A DNA stretch of 64,000 bases from JANNPJ01 sp965200525 (GTDB lineage: Bacteria; Actinomycetota; Actinomycetes; Actinomycetales; Kineosporiaceae), in assembly GCA_965200525.1 (NCBI GenBank), contig OZ241368.1, positions 3,038,001 through 3,102,000 on the forward strand. Direction: 5' to 3'. The notes beneath the pieces were generated by a model. The model saw only the letters and a program-made list of their open reading frames with translations. It had not been told where the DNA came from and did no database searches. The position numbers and the translations under genes are program-made. This document shows, piece after piece, positions 17,587 to 26,570 of the stretch. Every line of letters begins with the position of its first letter. Position 1 is the first letter of the stretch.

Positions 17587-18249
17587 TCAAGACGCGTAGA
17601 CCACAAGATTGTCCCGGTAATGGCCTACCGTTCGATCGAAGGCGCCCCCGCAGGTGATGAGTCGTAAGACCGGTCCGGGCACCGGACCGTAGACCGCGGC
17701 CGTGGGAAATTTGGTCTTGGCATACTGGGCTACACCATCCACCGTGAAGGTGACCGTCTTTCCGCTTCCCGTGGTGATAATTATCTTGGCGCCCGACTTC
17801 AGATCGCGTAGACGATAGAAGACCGCAGGACCGCTCTTGCTGTCCACGTGTCCGGCGATCACCGCGGGGCCTTGCTGGCCGGGTGCAGGGCCACGATCGA
17901 GCCATCCGGGAGTCTGATAGTCGCTGGGTACCTGTAACGTCCCATCGGCCTCGACCCCAAGGTCGACCAAGGCCGAATTTACAGCGATGCTCGGAATCCT
18001 GATTCGTACCGGTCGGGCACCACGTGGCACCGACCCCGTCCTGGCCGTCGTGGACGGTACTGGCACTGAATCATTTGAAGAACCAGACCGGGCCGTCCTT
18101 TCGGGGCCAGGGCTGGGAGCGGTGGAGGTGCGTGACCCCGCTCCGGCCGCAACCTGACCGCCCTGACTGTGGCCGCACCCACCCAGGCACGCCACTGCGG
18201 CGATGCCGGCGCCGGCCAATCCGGCCGCCCATCTGCGGGAACGATCCAT
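17587..18249 (-). CDS. Class F sortase
   Basis: A 220-residue secreted transpeptidase. The N-terminal hydrophobic segment ends in a lipobox-like LGGC at residues 22-25. A Ser/Thr/Pro linker precedes the sortase beta-barrel beginning at VRIRIPSIAVNSALVDLG. The catalytic triad is visible: His134 (VIAGHVDSKSG), Cys200 (RLITCGGAF) and Arg212 (HYRDN). Class F enzymes are typical of actinobacteria. It overlaps the DUF4397 gene by one base at 18249, a frequent pairing, and would act outside the membrane. No LPXTG-like substrate was noticed in this window. Confidence 0.93.
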   Translation of the reverse strand: MDRSRRWAAGLAGAGIAAVACLGGCGHSQGGQVAAGAGSRTSTAPSPGPERTARSGSSNDSVPVPSTTARTGSVPRGARPVRIRIPSIAVNSALVDLGVEADGTLQVPSDYQTPGWLDRGPAPGQQGPAVIAGHVDSKSGPAVFYRLRDLKSGAKIIITTGSGKTVTFTVDGVAQYAKTKFPTAAVYGPVPGPVLRLITCGGAFDRTVGHYRDNLVVYAS

Positions 18250-19181
18250 CAGGACCGTACGCGGCGGCCGGGCGCAGATGACAACAGCAGCACTGCCCCT
18301 GCGAGCAGACCCAGAACGGTGATGATAAGCACTACGGTCGAGGCAGAGATAGCGTCATCGGAGACAAGGTCGGTTGCTGTGCCACCACCACCGGTCTGCG
18401 CACCACCATGAGGGGCAGCCGTCGCTCCGGCGGCATCGCTAATGAGGTCCAGGCGAGGCTGACCGGCGTCACCGTTGAGGACCAGCAAGGTGTAGACGCT
18501 GCCGCTGGCGACTTTGATGGAGCTGTCCACCTGAGGCCCACCCTTGGCCGTGGTCTGCAGGTTCCATGTTCCGGCCGGAACGGCCGTATAAGCACTTGCT
18601 TGGCCTAGCACGGCGTTCTCGGCGATGGTTGGCCCGTCCTGGGCCATCACCGAGACCTGGGGCGCTTGTGTGGCTGCGGTCAGCACCCGCACCCGCGCAT
18701 TGTTCGCGCTGGGCGGGGTCAAGTCATCGGAGAGCGTCACCAGACGCGGCTGGGTGGCTGAGCCCAGGACGGCCAAGGTATAGGCCTTGTTGGCCTCGAT
18801 CGACAGCGCGCGAGAGAGCATTGGCTGCGGCGCCGATCCTGAGGCACTCAGGCGAACCTGCACCTCGTAGGTCCCCGGAGTCATCTTGCGGTATGACGTC
18901 ACATCACCGTAGGTGGCGTTGGGTGACATCTGTACGGTCGTGGCGGCCCCGCCGCCACTGGGCAGAAGGTCGATACGCGCTGCCCCCAAGCCAGGCACCA
19001 GGTGCGCAATGCGGACCCAGGACTTGCCCGGCGGCGTACCGGTCGAACTAGGGGAGGTGTCCACCGCCCGGGACGGACCGGCCACGGCGACGACAGCCAA
19101 GAGGCCAACCGTCGCTGCTAACCACGAGCGGCGCACGAAGAAGGGACGGGTGCCCGGTGCTGGCGAGATGAGCGGCGACAT
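18249..19181 (-). CDS. Secreted, C-terminally anchored DUF4397 protein
   Basis: A 310-residue exported protein. A signal sequence (WLAATVGLLAVVAVAG, likely cut near residue 39) is followed by two beta-rich DUF4397 units beginning VRIAHLVPGLGAARIDLLPS and VRVLTAATQAPQVSVMAQDG. A Gly/Thr linker and a C-terminal membrane helix (STVVLIITVLGLLAGAVLLL) with a basic tail end the chain. It is coupled to the class F sortase downstream. The C-terminus lacks an LPXTG-type box, so attachment is by the helix itself. Function: cell-surface protein of unknown ligand. Confidence 0.9.
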   Translation of the reverse strand: MSPLISPAPGTRPFFVRRSWLAATVGLLAVVAVAGPSRAVDTSPSSTGTPPGKSWVRIAHLVPGLGAARIDLLPSGGGAATTVQMSPNATYGDVTSYRKMTPGTYEVQVRLSASGSAPQPMLSRALSIEANKAYTLAVLGSATQPRLVTLSDDLTPPSANNARVRVLTAATQAPQVSVMAQDGPTIAENAVLGQASAYTAVPAGTWNLQTTAKGGPQVDSSIKVASGSVYTLLVLNGDAGQPRLDLISDAAGATAAPHGGAQTGGGGTATDLVSDDAISASTVVLIITVLGLLAGAVLLLSSAPGRRVRS

Positions 19182-19783
19182 GCGTCCTCCGTAGATAGGC
19201 CCGACAACAAGACGTTGTCGACGGGCTCATTCGACGCACCGCCGGGTCCGGATTGCTCTACGGCGTCAGTATTACCTGAAGTAATGACTCATCTACTCTG
19301 AGTGTAGGCACGACTCGTGGCCGAACTTACGAGCGCCACGTCCAGTGACGCAGCGCGACCCAGAAGCCACCAGCGGGTCGATAGCGAGCACAAACCTCAG
19401 GCCCACACTCCCCGCAGTCCGAGCCCAGGCGGAAGTGCTCGTGAGTGTCGCGTGAGTGACCACATCGGCATGGACGCTCGGCCATGGAGCACCTCCTGGT
19501 TGAACAACTGCCCCGCAGCGCCATCGACGTCTCCGAGCCGAACCAGCAGAGAATAGCCGCAGATCCGCCCAAGCGGTGGCATCAACTCACCGGCGGCCCG
19601 GAGATCAAAGAATTCACAGGCCCCAGGACCAAACCCCACGGGCATCGGCACCGAAGGGAGCGGTAGGCCAGAACACCGGGCTCCGTCAAGAAGTGGGGCG
19701 GACCAGTAGTTCATTGCCCATTTTCGTCGCGGTGTAGCGACGTTCCCGGCTATCTCCGTGCCTGTCACAGGAGGAAAACCATC
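19182..19783. other. Divergent intergenic region
   Basis: About 600 bases between the divergent DUF4397 and GT2 genes, with no convincing gene. It should hold promoters for both directions. The DUF4397-proximal 100 bases are less GC-rich and carry the inverted repeat at 19271-19285. Confidence 0.55.
19271..19285. promoter_or_regulatory. Inverted repeat, candidate operator
   Basis: ATTAC CTGAA GTAAT, a perfect 5-bp inverted repeat with a 5-base centre in an AT-richer stretch, about 90 bases upstream of the DUF4397 start. Position and symmetry suggest a repressor site; no factor is known. Confidence 0.3.
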
Positions 19784-20671
19784 ATGAACGCCCCTGCACG
19801 ACCCTCCCAGGACCCCAAGATAACGATCATCGTTCCGGCGCGCAACGAGGCCCGTAACCTGGAACTAGTCCTGCCCCAACTACCCCAGGCCCATGAAGTG
19901 ATCGTGATCGACGGCCACTCCAGCGACGACACCGAGATGGTGGTTCGCCGCCATCTGCCCTCGGCCCGGTTCATTCAGCAGACCCGAAAGGGTAAGGGAA
20001 ACGCCTTGGCCTGCGGGTTCGAGGCCGCCAGCGGAGACGTCATCATCATGTTCGACGCCGATGGCTCGGCCGACCCGCTAGAGATCGAGTCCTACGTCGC
20101 CGCCCTCATGTCAGGGGCGGATTTCGCCAAGGGCAGCCGAGTACTGGCGGCAGGCGGCAGCGAGGACATCACCCCACTGCGTGACATCGGCAACCGCACC
20201 CTCACCGCCCTCACCAACCTGCTGTTCAAGACCAGGTACACCGACCTGTGCTACGGCTACAACGCCTTCTGGCGCGACATCCTGCCCCATCTCGCGATTC
20301 CGCCGTCCGCCGGCGCAAATGCCCAATGGGGTGACGGTTTCGAAATCGAAACAATGATCAATTGCCGGGTCGCTGCCCGGGGCTTGCAGATCCACGAGGT
20401 ACCCAGCGTGGAACTCTCACGCATCTACGGTTCCAGTAACCTCAACACGTTCAGAGATGGCCTGCGCGTGCTGCGCACGATCCTGATAGAGCGGATTCGC
20501 CGCCACGGCGCCCGGGGCATCGTTCCGGCCGCCGATGCCATCCCCGGTGCCACCGTGGACCTGAGGACTGCGGAGAGCCCTTCGCCGATCAGCGGACAGC
20601 AGTACGCGTTCCCCTCGCACGATGACAGGGAAGTGGGCATGCCCGCGCGCCGCAGGGACGAAACGGCATGA
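19784..20671 (+). CDS. Family 2 glycosyltransferase (DPM1/polyprenyl-phosphate type)
   Basis: A 295-residue cytoplasmic GT-A enzyme. The ATG is behind AGGAGG at 19769-19774. ITIIVPARNEARNLELVLPQ is the nucleotide-sugar binding start, DGHSSDDT and MFDADGSADPLEIE supply the metal-binding Asp residues, and RKGKGNALACGFEAASGDV and DLCYGYNAFWRDILP are typical of dolichol-phosphate mannosyltransferase-like enzymes. It has no membrane segment. It probably charges a polyprenyl phosphate carrier or adds the first sugar for the neighbouring polysaccharide locus. It overlaps the next GT gene by four bases. Confidence 0.9.
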   Translation: MNAPARPSQDPKITIIVPARNEARNLELVLPQLPQAHEVIVIDGHSSDDTEMVVRRHLPSARFIQQTRKGKGNALACGFEAASGDVIIMFDADGSADPLEIESYVAALMSGADFAKGSRVLAAGGSEDITPLRDIGNRTLTALTNLLFKTRYTDLCYGYNAFWRDILPHLAIPPSAGANAQWGDGFEIETMINCRVAARGLQIHEVPSVELSRIYGSSNLNTFRDGLRVLRTILIERIRRHGARGIVPAADAIPGATVDLRTAESPSPISGQQYAFPSHDDREVGMPARRRDETA

Positions 20672-21918
20672 TTCACGCCGGTGCATCCTCTTCGCGAGTA
20701 CGGGTGCTCGTGGTCGGATCCGGCTGGCGATTCACCTCCGGCATCAGTTACTACACGTGCCGGCTCAGCAATGCCTTGGCCACGGTGAGCAGCACCCGCG
20801 TTATCCTGATGCGTCAGCTGGTCCCCACCTCCCTCTACCCGGGGCGGGCCCGGGTGGGCACGGTCGTGAATTCCCTGCAGTATCGCGACGATGTGGACGT
20901 CTTCGACGGGATCGACTGGTTCTGGGGCCGTAGCATCCTGCGTGCACGCGCCTTCCTGAGCCGGCAACCCCCCGACGCCCTCGTCTTGCAGTGGTGGACC
21001 GGCGCGGTTCTGCACAGCTATCTGTTCCTGGCCGTGCTGGCCCGCCGGCGCGGGGCTCGGGTAGTAATGGAATGGCATGAGGTCCAGGACACCGGGGAAG
21101 TGCGTATACCCGGTGTGGCCCGGTACGTGCGCGCGGCCATCCGCCAGTTGATGAAGCGCGTGGACGCCCACGTTGTGCACTCCCGCTACGACGTGGAACT
21201 GCTACAGCAGGCCTACGGCCTGGACTCAGCCCTCGTCACCCTTGTTCCCCATGGACCGTACGACCACGTCACTTCGACGCCGAGCGGGCCCGCAGACGGT
21301 CGAGCGGAGCCGGTGGCTGTCGAGGAGCCCAGCAACAAGCCGTTTAACATCCTCTGCTTCGGGGTCATTCGCCCGTACAAGGGAGTGGAGGACCTGGTCG
21401 CGGCCTTTTCCCAGTTGCCGCAAGAAGTCCGCTCACAGATGCGTCTGACCATTGTCGGTGAAACCTGGGAAGGCTGGCACGCCCCCCTAGAGGCGGTTGC
21501 CACCAGTCCCGCCCGTGAGCAGATTGAGGTCGTGAACCGTTACGTCACCGATGCCGAGGTCGAGCACTTCTTCGCTACAGCCGACGCCGTGGTTCTGCCC
21601 TATCGCCGTTCTTCGTCCTCAGGGCCACTGCACATCGCCATGAGCGCCGGACTACCTCTGATCGTCACCGCCGTCGGCGGTTTGATTGAAGCCGCCGGCG
21701 ACTACGCAGGGGCGACCTTTGTCCCAGCGCGTGACCCGCAGGCCCTGGCCGTTGCCCTTGCCGGCCTACCGGCCAAACGAGGCCAACGTTTCGCGGACCC
21801 CCACAGCTGGGAAGCCTCGATCAACGCCTACGCGACTATTTTTGAACGACTCGGTTTGTCCGCGATGGCCACGCCGGAGGGGACACGGGCCCCGAACGAG
21901 ATTGAGGCTCGATGGTGA
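20668..21918 (+). CDS. Family 4 glycosyltransferase
   Basis: A 416-residue GT-B enzyme starting within the GT2 stop (ATGA). The N-terminal acceptor domain starts VLVVGSGWRFTSGISYYTCR. The C-terminal donor domain contains NILCFGVIRPYKGVEDLVAA, LTIVGETWEG and VVLPYRRSSSSGPLHIAMSA, the GT4 nucleotide-sugar pocket where a Ser/Gly-rich stretch replaces part of the usual E-x7-E motif. It forms a two-gene operon with GT2 and faces the minus-strand polysaccharide operon across a 1.2-kb gap. The linkage made cannot be predicted. Confidence 0.88.
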   Translation: MIHAGASSSRVRVLVVGSGWRFTSGISYYTCRLSNALATVSSTRVILMRQLVPTSLYPGRARVGTVVNSLQYRDDVDVFDGIDWFWGRSILRARAFLSRQPPDALVLQWWTGAVLHSYLFLAVLARRRGARVVMEWHEVQDTGEVRIPGVARYVRAAIRQLMKRVDAHVVHSRYDVELLQQAYGLDSALVTLVPHGPYDHVTSTPSGPADGRAEPVAVEEPSNKPFNILCFGVIRPYKGVEDLVAAFSQLPQEVRSQMRLTIVGETWEGWHAPLEAVATSPAREQIEVVNRYVTDAEVEHFFATADAVVLPYRRSSSSGPLHIAMSAGLPLIVTAVGGLIEAAGDYAGATFVPARDPQALAVALAGLPAKRGQRFADPHSWEASINAYATIFERLGLSAMATPEGTRAPNEIEARW

Positions 21919-23083
21919 ATGGTGGGTCATTACTTTCCGCGTGACTGCGGGGGGCTGACTAGGCTTGGGCGCTCAGGTACTGAGCGCAGGCAACGTGACC
22001 AGCGCCGTCCAGTCATTGCAGGAAGCCCTGGCTTCCGGCCCTAACCTTCGTGCAGAGCGCCGAGAACTCCCGTGGTTGGTCGTCCCTTGGCGTGTGGAGG
22101 CCGACATCTCCCCCGTCGGGGCCCTGTCTTGTTCCAGGCCCCGGGGCAGTTCGGGGTGCATCCCTGTGGACAGCTCAGAGCCTTTCGCCAGCGTCGCCGA
22201 TCTGACCGCGCCGCGCCGGCGATATTTTATGTACGAGCACAACGTGCTGGCGACGTCCCTGCTCAGGTAGGTGACCTCCTCACCGGTACGGCGGACCAGG
22301 CTGTCATCACGCGGTCCGCCATGATCGCGCGAGAGGCCGAATGACCCTGCGCAACGTCCCATCCCCGATGAGTCGGGCGTCGCTGTCTGGCTCAGTGAAG
22401 ATGTGACTTCGATCAACATGTGTGTTGATCCGGCCGCATGTCATCAATGATCCGCCATCGGTCGCCCAGTCACTTACGATCGGCCGCAACCTCTGCTCCT
22501 GTGCGGCTGCGGCCGCGATCTGGGCTTGAGTGGAACAGCCGCAGTCAGCTGCTTGGATTCGCGGGCCGAGGCTCAGAAGCCTGGCTGAGTATGAACACTC
22601 CTGTCGACAACTTTCAGATGTCGCGTCCCCGCCAATCTTGAACATCCACCTCCGGCGCTGCTCGCTTTCGCGTTTGTTTCTCGCAGCAACGACTTCGCCC
22701 TTTCCTAACTCGCCACCGCCGGTTCAGTGGCAGGCGCACAACGTCCTATCGCCACATGCAGGTGCGGCGCGCGGCGCCGGCCCGGGCAGATACCCCGGAC
22801 CAGGTCAGAGCCATGAGGATGGGCCCAGTAGCTGTGTCGTTGCTTCTGAGCGCGGGAGACTAACCCAAAGCAAGGATTTGTGCTGGGTCAGCTCGATACC
22901 TGCCACAGGTGGTTCGCAGCCTTGGGCGAGGGGGGTGTCCGGGCCTTAAGCGGCCAGCAAGGTGGACCGATGCGATGGACAACGTTCGTTGCATTGCAGG
23001 CCACTGGCCCATCCAATCCACGTGGCGCGGCATGCGGCCGTGGAGGCCAGTGCGGAGCCGACACAGAGTCACCTGAACCGGGC
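21919..23083. other. Long intergenic gap, no gene recognised
   Basis: A gap of 1165 bases between convergent glycosyltransferase and GH5 genes. Several open frames of 60-150 codons occur on both strands, but none shows domain-like composition, a good ribosome site or internal homology. Base composition is less skewed than in the flanking genes. It may be decayed sequence or host a non-coding RNA. I see no IS ends. Confidence 0.5.
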
Positions 23084-24232
23084 TCAGCTCTGCAGGCGAT
23101 GCGAAAAGCCTTCCAGGACATTGAACACCGGGTCGTGCTGGCCGATCAGCACGCCGTAACCATCGGTGTTCTTCTCGTTCAACTGCCAGATTAGGTATCC
23201 GCTGGCCCCGGCCGTGAAAGCAGCGGTCATCTTGGCTTTGATTAGTTGGGCCCGTCGGGTGCGGGCGCCGCTGTCGTGCGCGGCAATACCGGCCTCCCCC
23301 ACCAACAAGGGCTTGTTGAGCTGGGCGGCCAAGGAGAAGGAACAGGCGATCGGGGCGGTTCGGGAGGCGCATTCGGGTGAGTTAGGCTCCGGCAGGCCAT
23401 TATTGACGCTGCCAGGCATGGCCTGTGTGTCGGAACCATAACGGGCCCAGTCGTGTACTTCAGCGAAGTCGAGGACGGGCTGGCGGTATATCGCTGCGAA
23501 GTCGGGCCCGCTAGAGCCAGGAGCGCCGTTGGCTTGCGTTCCCAGGGTGATCAGATGGTGCGGATCCACCGACCGGATCACCGTGGCTACGTCACTGGCG
23601 AAATCGACGAGTGCACTGACGTCACCGGAGTTGCGGGTGGTGGTCTCAGCTTCGTTCATCATCATCCAGGCCATTATTGTGGGATTGTTGCGGTAGTGGC
23701 GCGCAACTACTTCTGCATAGTCGCGGTAGGACAGTGCCGCGTTGCCGAACGGGCGCTTGTATCCCTGGGTGTACCAGGTGTCGTTCTGTGACTCGGCCTT
23801 GGACATACCGCTCTGGCCGGTCGTGCAGTCACCGGGTCCGTCCTCCAGTACGGGGATGACCCGCAGGTGGGCCGAGCGTGCGGCCTTGATTGTCCGGTCC
23901 ATACCTGAAAAGTCCCGTCCACCGGCCGTGTACGTCTGGTAAGCCCAGAACCGCACGACGGTTACGCCGTGATCGTGCATCTGGTGCATGGCCTCGTGCA
24001 ACCGGCTATCACTAAGGCGAGTGTCCGGAGCACATGAGTAAATGTCGGAGGCTGCGGCGTCGTAGAGGTTGAATCCCACGAATCGAAAAGGTTTTCCGTT
24101 CAGTTCGAAAGAACGTCCCGAGCGGGTGACGAACTGCTCGTCAGAGCCGGAACACGCGCCGAGGGTGACCAGTAGCCCAGCCACGACAACGGTCAGGACC
24201 AGGGCCTCGCGAAGGCGTCGCCGGGCGCTCAT
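23084..24232 (-). CDS. GH5-like secreted lipoprotein glycoside hydrolase
   Basis: 382 residues from ATG 24232, chosen because it overlaps the upstream GT4 stop (ATGA) and directly precedes a signal peptide. The lipobox LGAC places Cys27 as the lipid anchor. The catalytic barrel shows the GH5/clan A signs: FVGFNLYD, VTVVRFWAYQTY, WMMMNEAE with acid/base Glu194, and LLVGEAG with nucleophile Glu313. The closest types are mannanase- or cellulase-like enzymes. It is last in the polysaccharide operon, so it probably trims or edits the exported polymer (inference). Length and residues are intact. Confidence 0.88.
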   Translation of the reverse strand: MSARRRLREALVLTVVVAGLLVTLGACSGSDEQFVTRSGRSFELNGKPFRFVGFNLYDAAASDIYSCAPDTRLSDSRLHEAMHQMHDHGVTVVRFWAYQTYTAGGRDFSGMDRTIKAARSAHLRVIPVLEDGPGDCTTGQSGMSKAESQNDTWYTQGYKRPFGNAALSYRDYAEVVARHYRNNPTIMAWMMMNEAETTTRNSGDVSALVDFASDVATVIRSVDPHHLITLGTQANGAPGSSGPDFAAIYRQPVLDFAEVHDWARYGSDTQAMPGSVNNGLPEPNSPECASRTAPIACSFSLAAQLNKPLLVGEAGIAAHDSGARTRRAQLIKAKMTAAFTAGASGYLIWQLNEKNTDGYGVLIGQHDPVFNVLEGFSHRLQS

Positions 24233-25431
24233 GAGGTCATCATCCTGTCCAGCACTGGAGCCATACGGTCGATCACGTGGTCCCACGTAAAGGCTTCATC
24301 GACACGACGCCGGGCCGCCGCACCGATCCGGGCGGCCACCTCCGGATTGGTGAGCATCCTGAGGAGCGCCTGGCTTAGGGCGTGAGCATCTCCCGTCGGG
24401 ATCATCAGCCCGTCACGCCCGTGAGTGATGATGTCGGGAATACCGACACTGGAGGTGGTGATGCACGGCAGGCCGTAGGCCATGGCTTCCAGCAGGACCA
24501 GTGGCATGGGGTCGAAGAACGAGGGCAGCACGAACACCGACGCCTGGCGGTAAAGCTCGCTGACCCGCTCACGATCGTAAATGCGTCCCAGGACCTCCAC
24601 CCCCGCGTGCGGCCCGATGCCCGGGTTGGTGCCCACCAGCTGCAACCGAGCTCGAGGCAACTGGCGGTGCACGTCGGCGAAAGCCTTCAGCACGACATGG
24701 CCCCCCTTGCGTGCGAAGTCGTTGCCGACGAACAGCACATTCATCGTACCGGCCGGGTCATGCTGACCTCGATTCACCGGCGCCAGCAAGGGAAGTCGGT
24801 CCAAATTCGCGCCAGCCCCCACAACGCTGACGCGCTCAGGCGTCACGGCGTAGGAGGTGATCAGCGACTGACGGGTCTGCTGCGAGAACGCAAAGATGTG
24901 TTCGGCCTGGGCGTAAGCACGTTGCTCACGCGCGTACCAGCGGGCCAAACCCGCCCCCCGCAGTGGGTTCCAGGCCGGCCACTGACGCGCCGACTGCTCA
25001 TGGGTGCAGTCCACGTACAGCAAGCTTCTGGCCCCGGTCATCTCGAACAAGTTGTGGACCTGCAAGACGACGTCCTGAGGGCGGTTGAGTTCGGCGCGAA
25101 GACGGCTGGCGTTGGCGCTGCGCATCCGGTACCCGCGATGACTCTTGTAGAACTGCTCGCTCCAGGCACTGCGCGAGGGCCGGAAAGTGCCGACGGCCAC
25201 GTTCAACCGCTGCAGATTCGTCAGCTCCGGACGAATCATTGCGCTCACACGATAGCGGGCGGCCAAGGCTGTTAGCAGATAGGGAGTCAGTGCGTCACCG
25301 CGTGAAGCCAGCAGCAGTCCGCGGGACTGACTGTCGCAGAGGTCCGCGATTCTAGGGGCGCGGGTTCCGGTGCGCGGGGTACCTGACCGCAGATGCGCCT
25401 CCGGCCCTGTCGAATGACGCTTGGTCGTCAT
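24229..25431 (-). CDS. Family 4 glycosyltransferase
   Basis: A 400-residue GT-B enzyme. The donor domain is clear: NVLFVGNDFARKGGHVVLKA, LQLVGTNPGIGPHAGVEVLG, VFVLPSFFDPMPLVLLEAMA (the family's phosphate/ribose-binding Glu is in this block) and GLPCITTSSVGIPDII. The N-terminal ~25 residues are polar and poorly conserved, so the start could be slightly later. It overlaps both neighbours by four bases (ATGA), so it is translationally coupled. Role: one sugar addition in the polymer repeat. Confidence 0.92.
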   Translation of the reverse strand: MTTKRHSTGPEAHLRSGTPRTGTRAPRIADLCDSQSRGLLLASRGDALTPYLLTALAARYRVSAMIRPELTNLQRLNVAVGTFRPSRSAWSEQFYKSHRGYRMRSANASRLRAELNRPQDVVLQVHNLFEMTGARSLLYVDCTHEQSARQWPAWNPLRGAGLARWYAREQRAYAQAEHIFAFSQQTRQSLITSYAVTPERVSVVGAGANLDRLPLLAPVNRGQHDPAGTMNVLFVGNDFARKGGHVVLKAFADVHRQLPRARLQLVGTNPGIGPHAGVEVLGRIYDRERVSELYRQASVFVLPSFFDPMPLVLLEAMAYGLPCITTSSVGIPDIITHGRDGLMIPTGDAHALSQALLRMLTNPEVAARIGAAARRRVDEAFTWDHVIDRMAPVLDRMMTS

Positions 25432-26570
25432 CGCGGACCCACGGCACTGAACCGCTGGTAAACGGCATCAACTTTGCGGGCTGCTTGCTCGGCCCCGTAC
25501 CGGCTCAGCAGCTGCTGGGAGACCTCTTGGCGACCGACCGGTCCGCCTGTCGCCATCGGTACATATGTCAGCGCCGAGTCCAGGGCGAAGTTCAGGGCGG
25601 CAATTTCCTGATCAGCGGCAAGTTCCGTGGCCACGGCCACGGCGTGCGGAATCGGCGAGCTCAGGGCCTCCAGCGCCGGGCACTGCGCGTAGACCACGGG
25701 TAGACCACTGCCCAGCGCTTCGATCACGGCCATTCCGAACGTCTCGTCCCGGGAGGCACTGATGAGCACGTCCATGGCGCTGAGAACTCGGCGCACGTCC
25801 GAACGCCCCCCAAGCCAGCGCACCGCGGCGTGCACGCCTAGTTCGGTGGCCAGGGCCTGCAGGTCAACCAGCAGGGGGCCGGTGCCGGCCACGATCAGAA
25901 CAGCGTGCCCTGAGCGCAGCCGGGGTGCGTAGGCGCGCAGCACTTGATCGATGCGCTTGACCGGATCCAGCCGGGCGAGCATGCCGATTACCACGGTCTT
26001 CTCGTCGAGGCCAAGGTCGGCGCGTACCTGCGATCGGGCCAGGGGGTCGAAGGCCAGCGCCGTGAAGTCGATCCCGTTGTCAACCACGCTGATGCGGGTT
26101 GCAGGGATGTGCCAGCGGCCCAGCCGCGCCGCGGTGATGGCCGAGACCGCGATGGTGTGGGTGCTGAGCGCTTCCAGTCCCCGGTACAGCAGGCGTAGGC
26201 CCCGCGAATGGGCCCGGCCCTCGACGGTGTCCTGCATCAGGGAATGCTCGGTGGAGACAACGACTTTGACCCCGGCCAGTCGTGCTGCCGGGATGGCCCA
26301 CAGCTGCCCCGCCAGGAGGTGCACGTGCACGACGTCAGCGTGGTAGCGACGCAGCAACCACGCCAGGCGCGGCCATGCCGCCGCCTTGCGCCAACCCCTC
26401 ATGCCCAGGATCCGCACGGGATGACCGCTGGCCCGCAGGCTGTCGGCGACCGGCCCCCCTTCGTACAGGGCGATGACCGCGCTGCGGTGGTGTGAGCGGT
26501 TGACGAGCATCTCTAGCTGGCGCTCAGCGCCGCCTGTCGTCAGCGACGTAATCACATGCACGACCTTCAT
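25428..26570 (-). CDS. Family 4 glycosyltransferase
   Basis: A 380-residue GT-B enzyme starting KVVHVITSLTTGGAERQLEM, the standard GT4 glycine-rich opening. The donor site has VIGMLARLDPVKRIDQVLRA, AVLIVAGTGPLLVDLQ, and LISASRDETFGMAVIEALGS with the E-x7-E motif. It is coupled by ATGA overlaps to the flanking GT4 genes. The sequence differs from both, so the three GT4 enzymes probably make different linkages. Confidence 0.93.
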   Translation of the reverse strand: MKVVHVITSLTTGGAERQLEMLVNRSHHRSAVIALYEGGPVADSLRASGHPVRILGMRGWRKAAAWPRLAWLLRRYHADVVHVHLLAGQLWAIPAARLAGVKVVVSTEHSLMQDTVEGRAHSRGLRLLYRGLEALSTHTIAVSAITAARLGRWHIPATRISVVDNGIDFTALAFDPLARSQVRADLGLDEKTVVIGMLARLDPVKRIDQVLRAYAPRLRSGHAVLIVAGTGPLLVDLQALATELGVHAAVRWLGGRSDVRRVLSAMDVLISASRDETFGMAVIEALGSGLPVVYAQCPALEALSSPIPHAVAVATELAADQEIAALNFALDSALTYVPMATGGPVGRQEVSQQLLSRYGAEQAARKVDAVYQRFSAVGPR

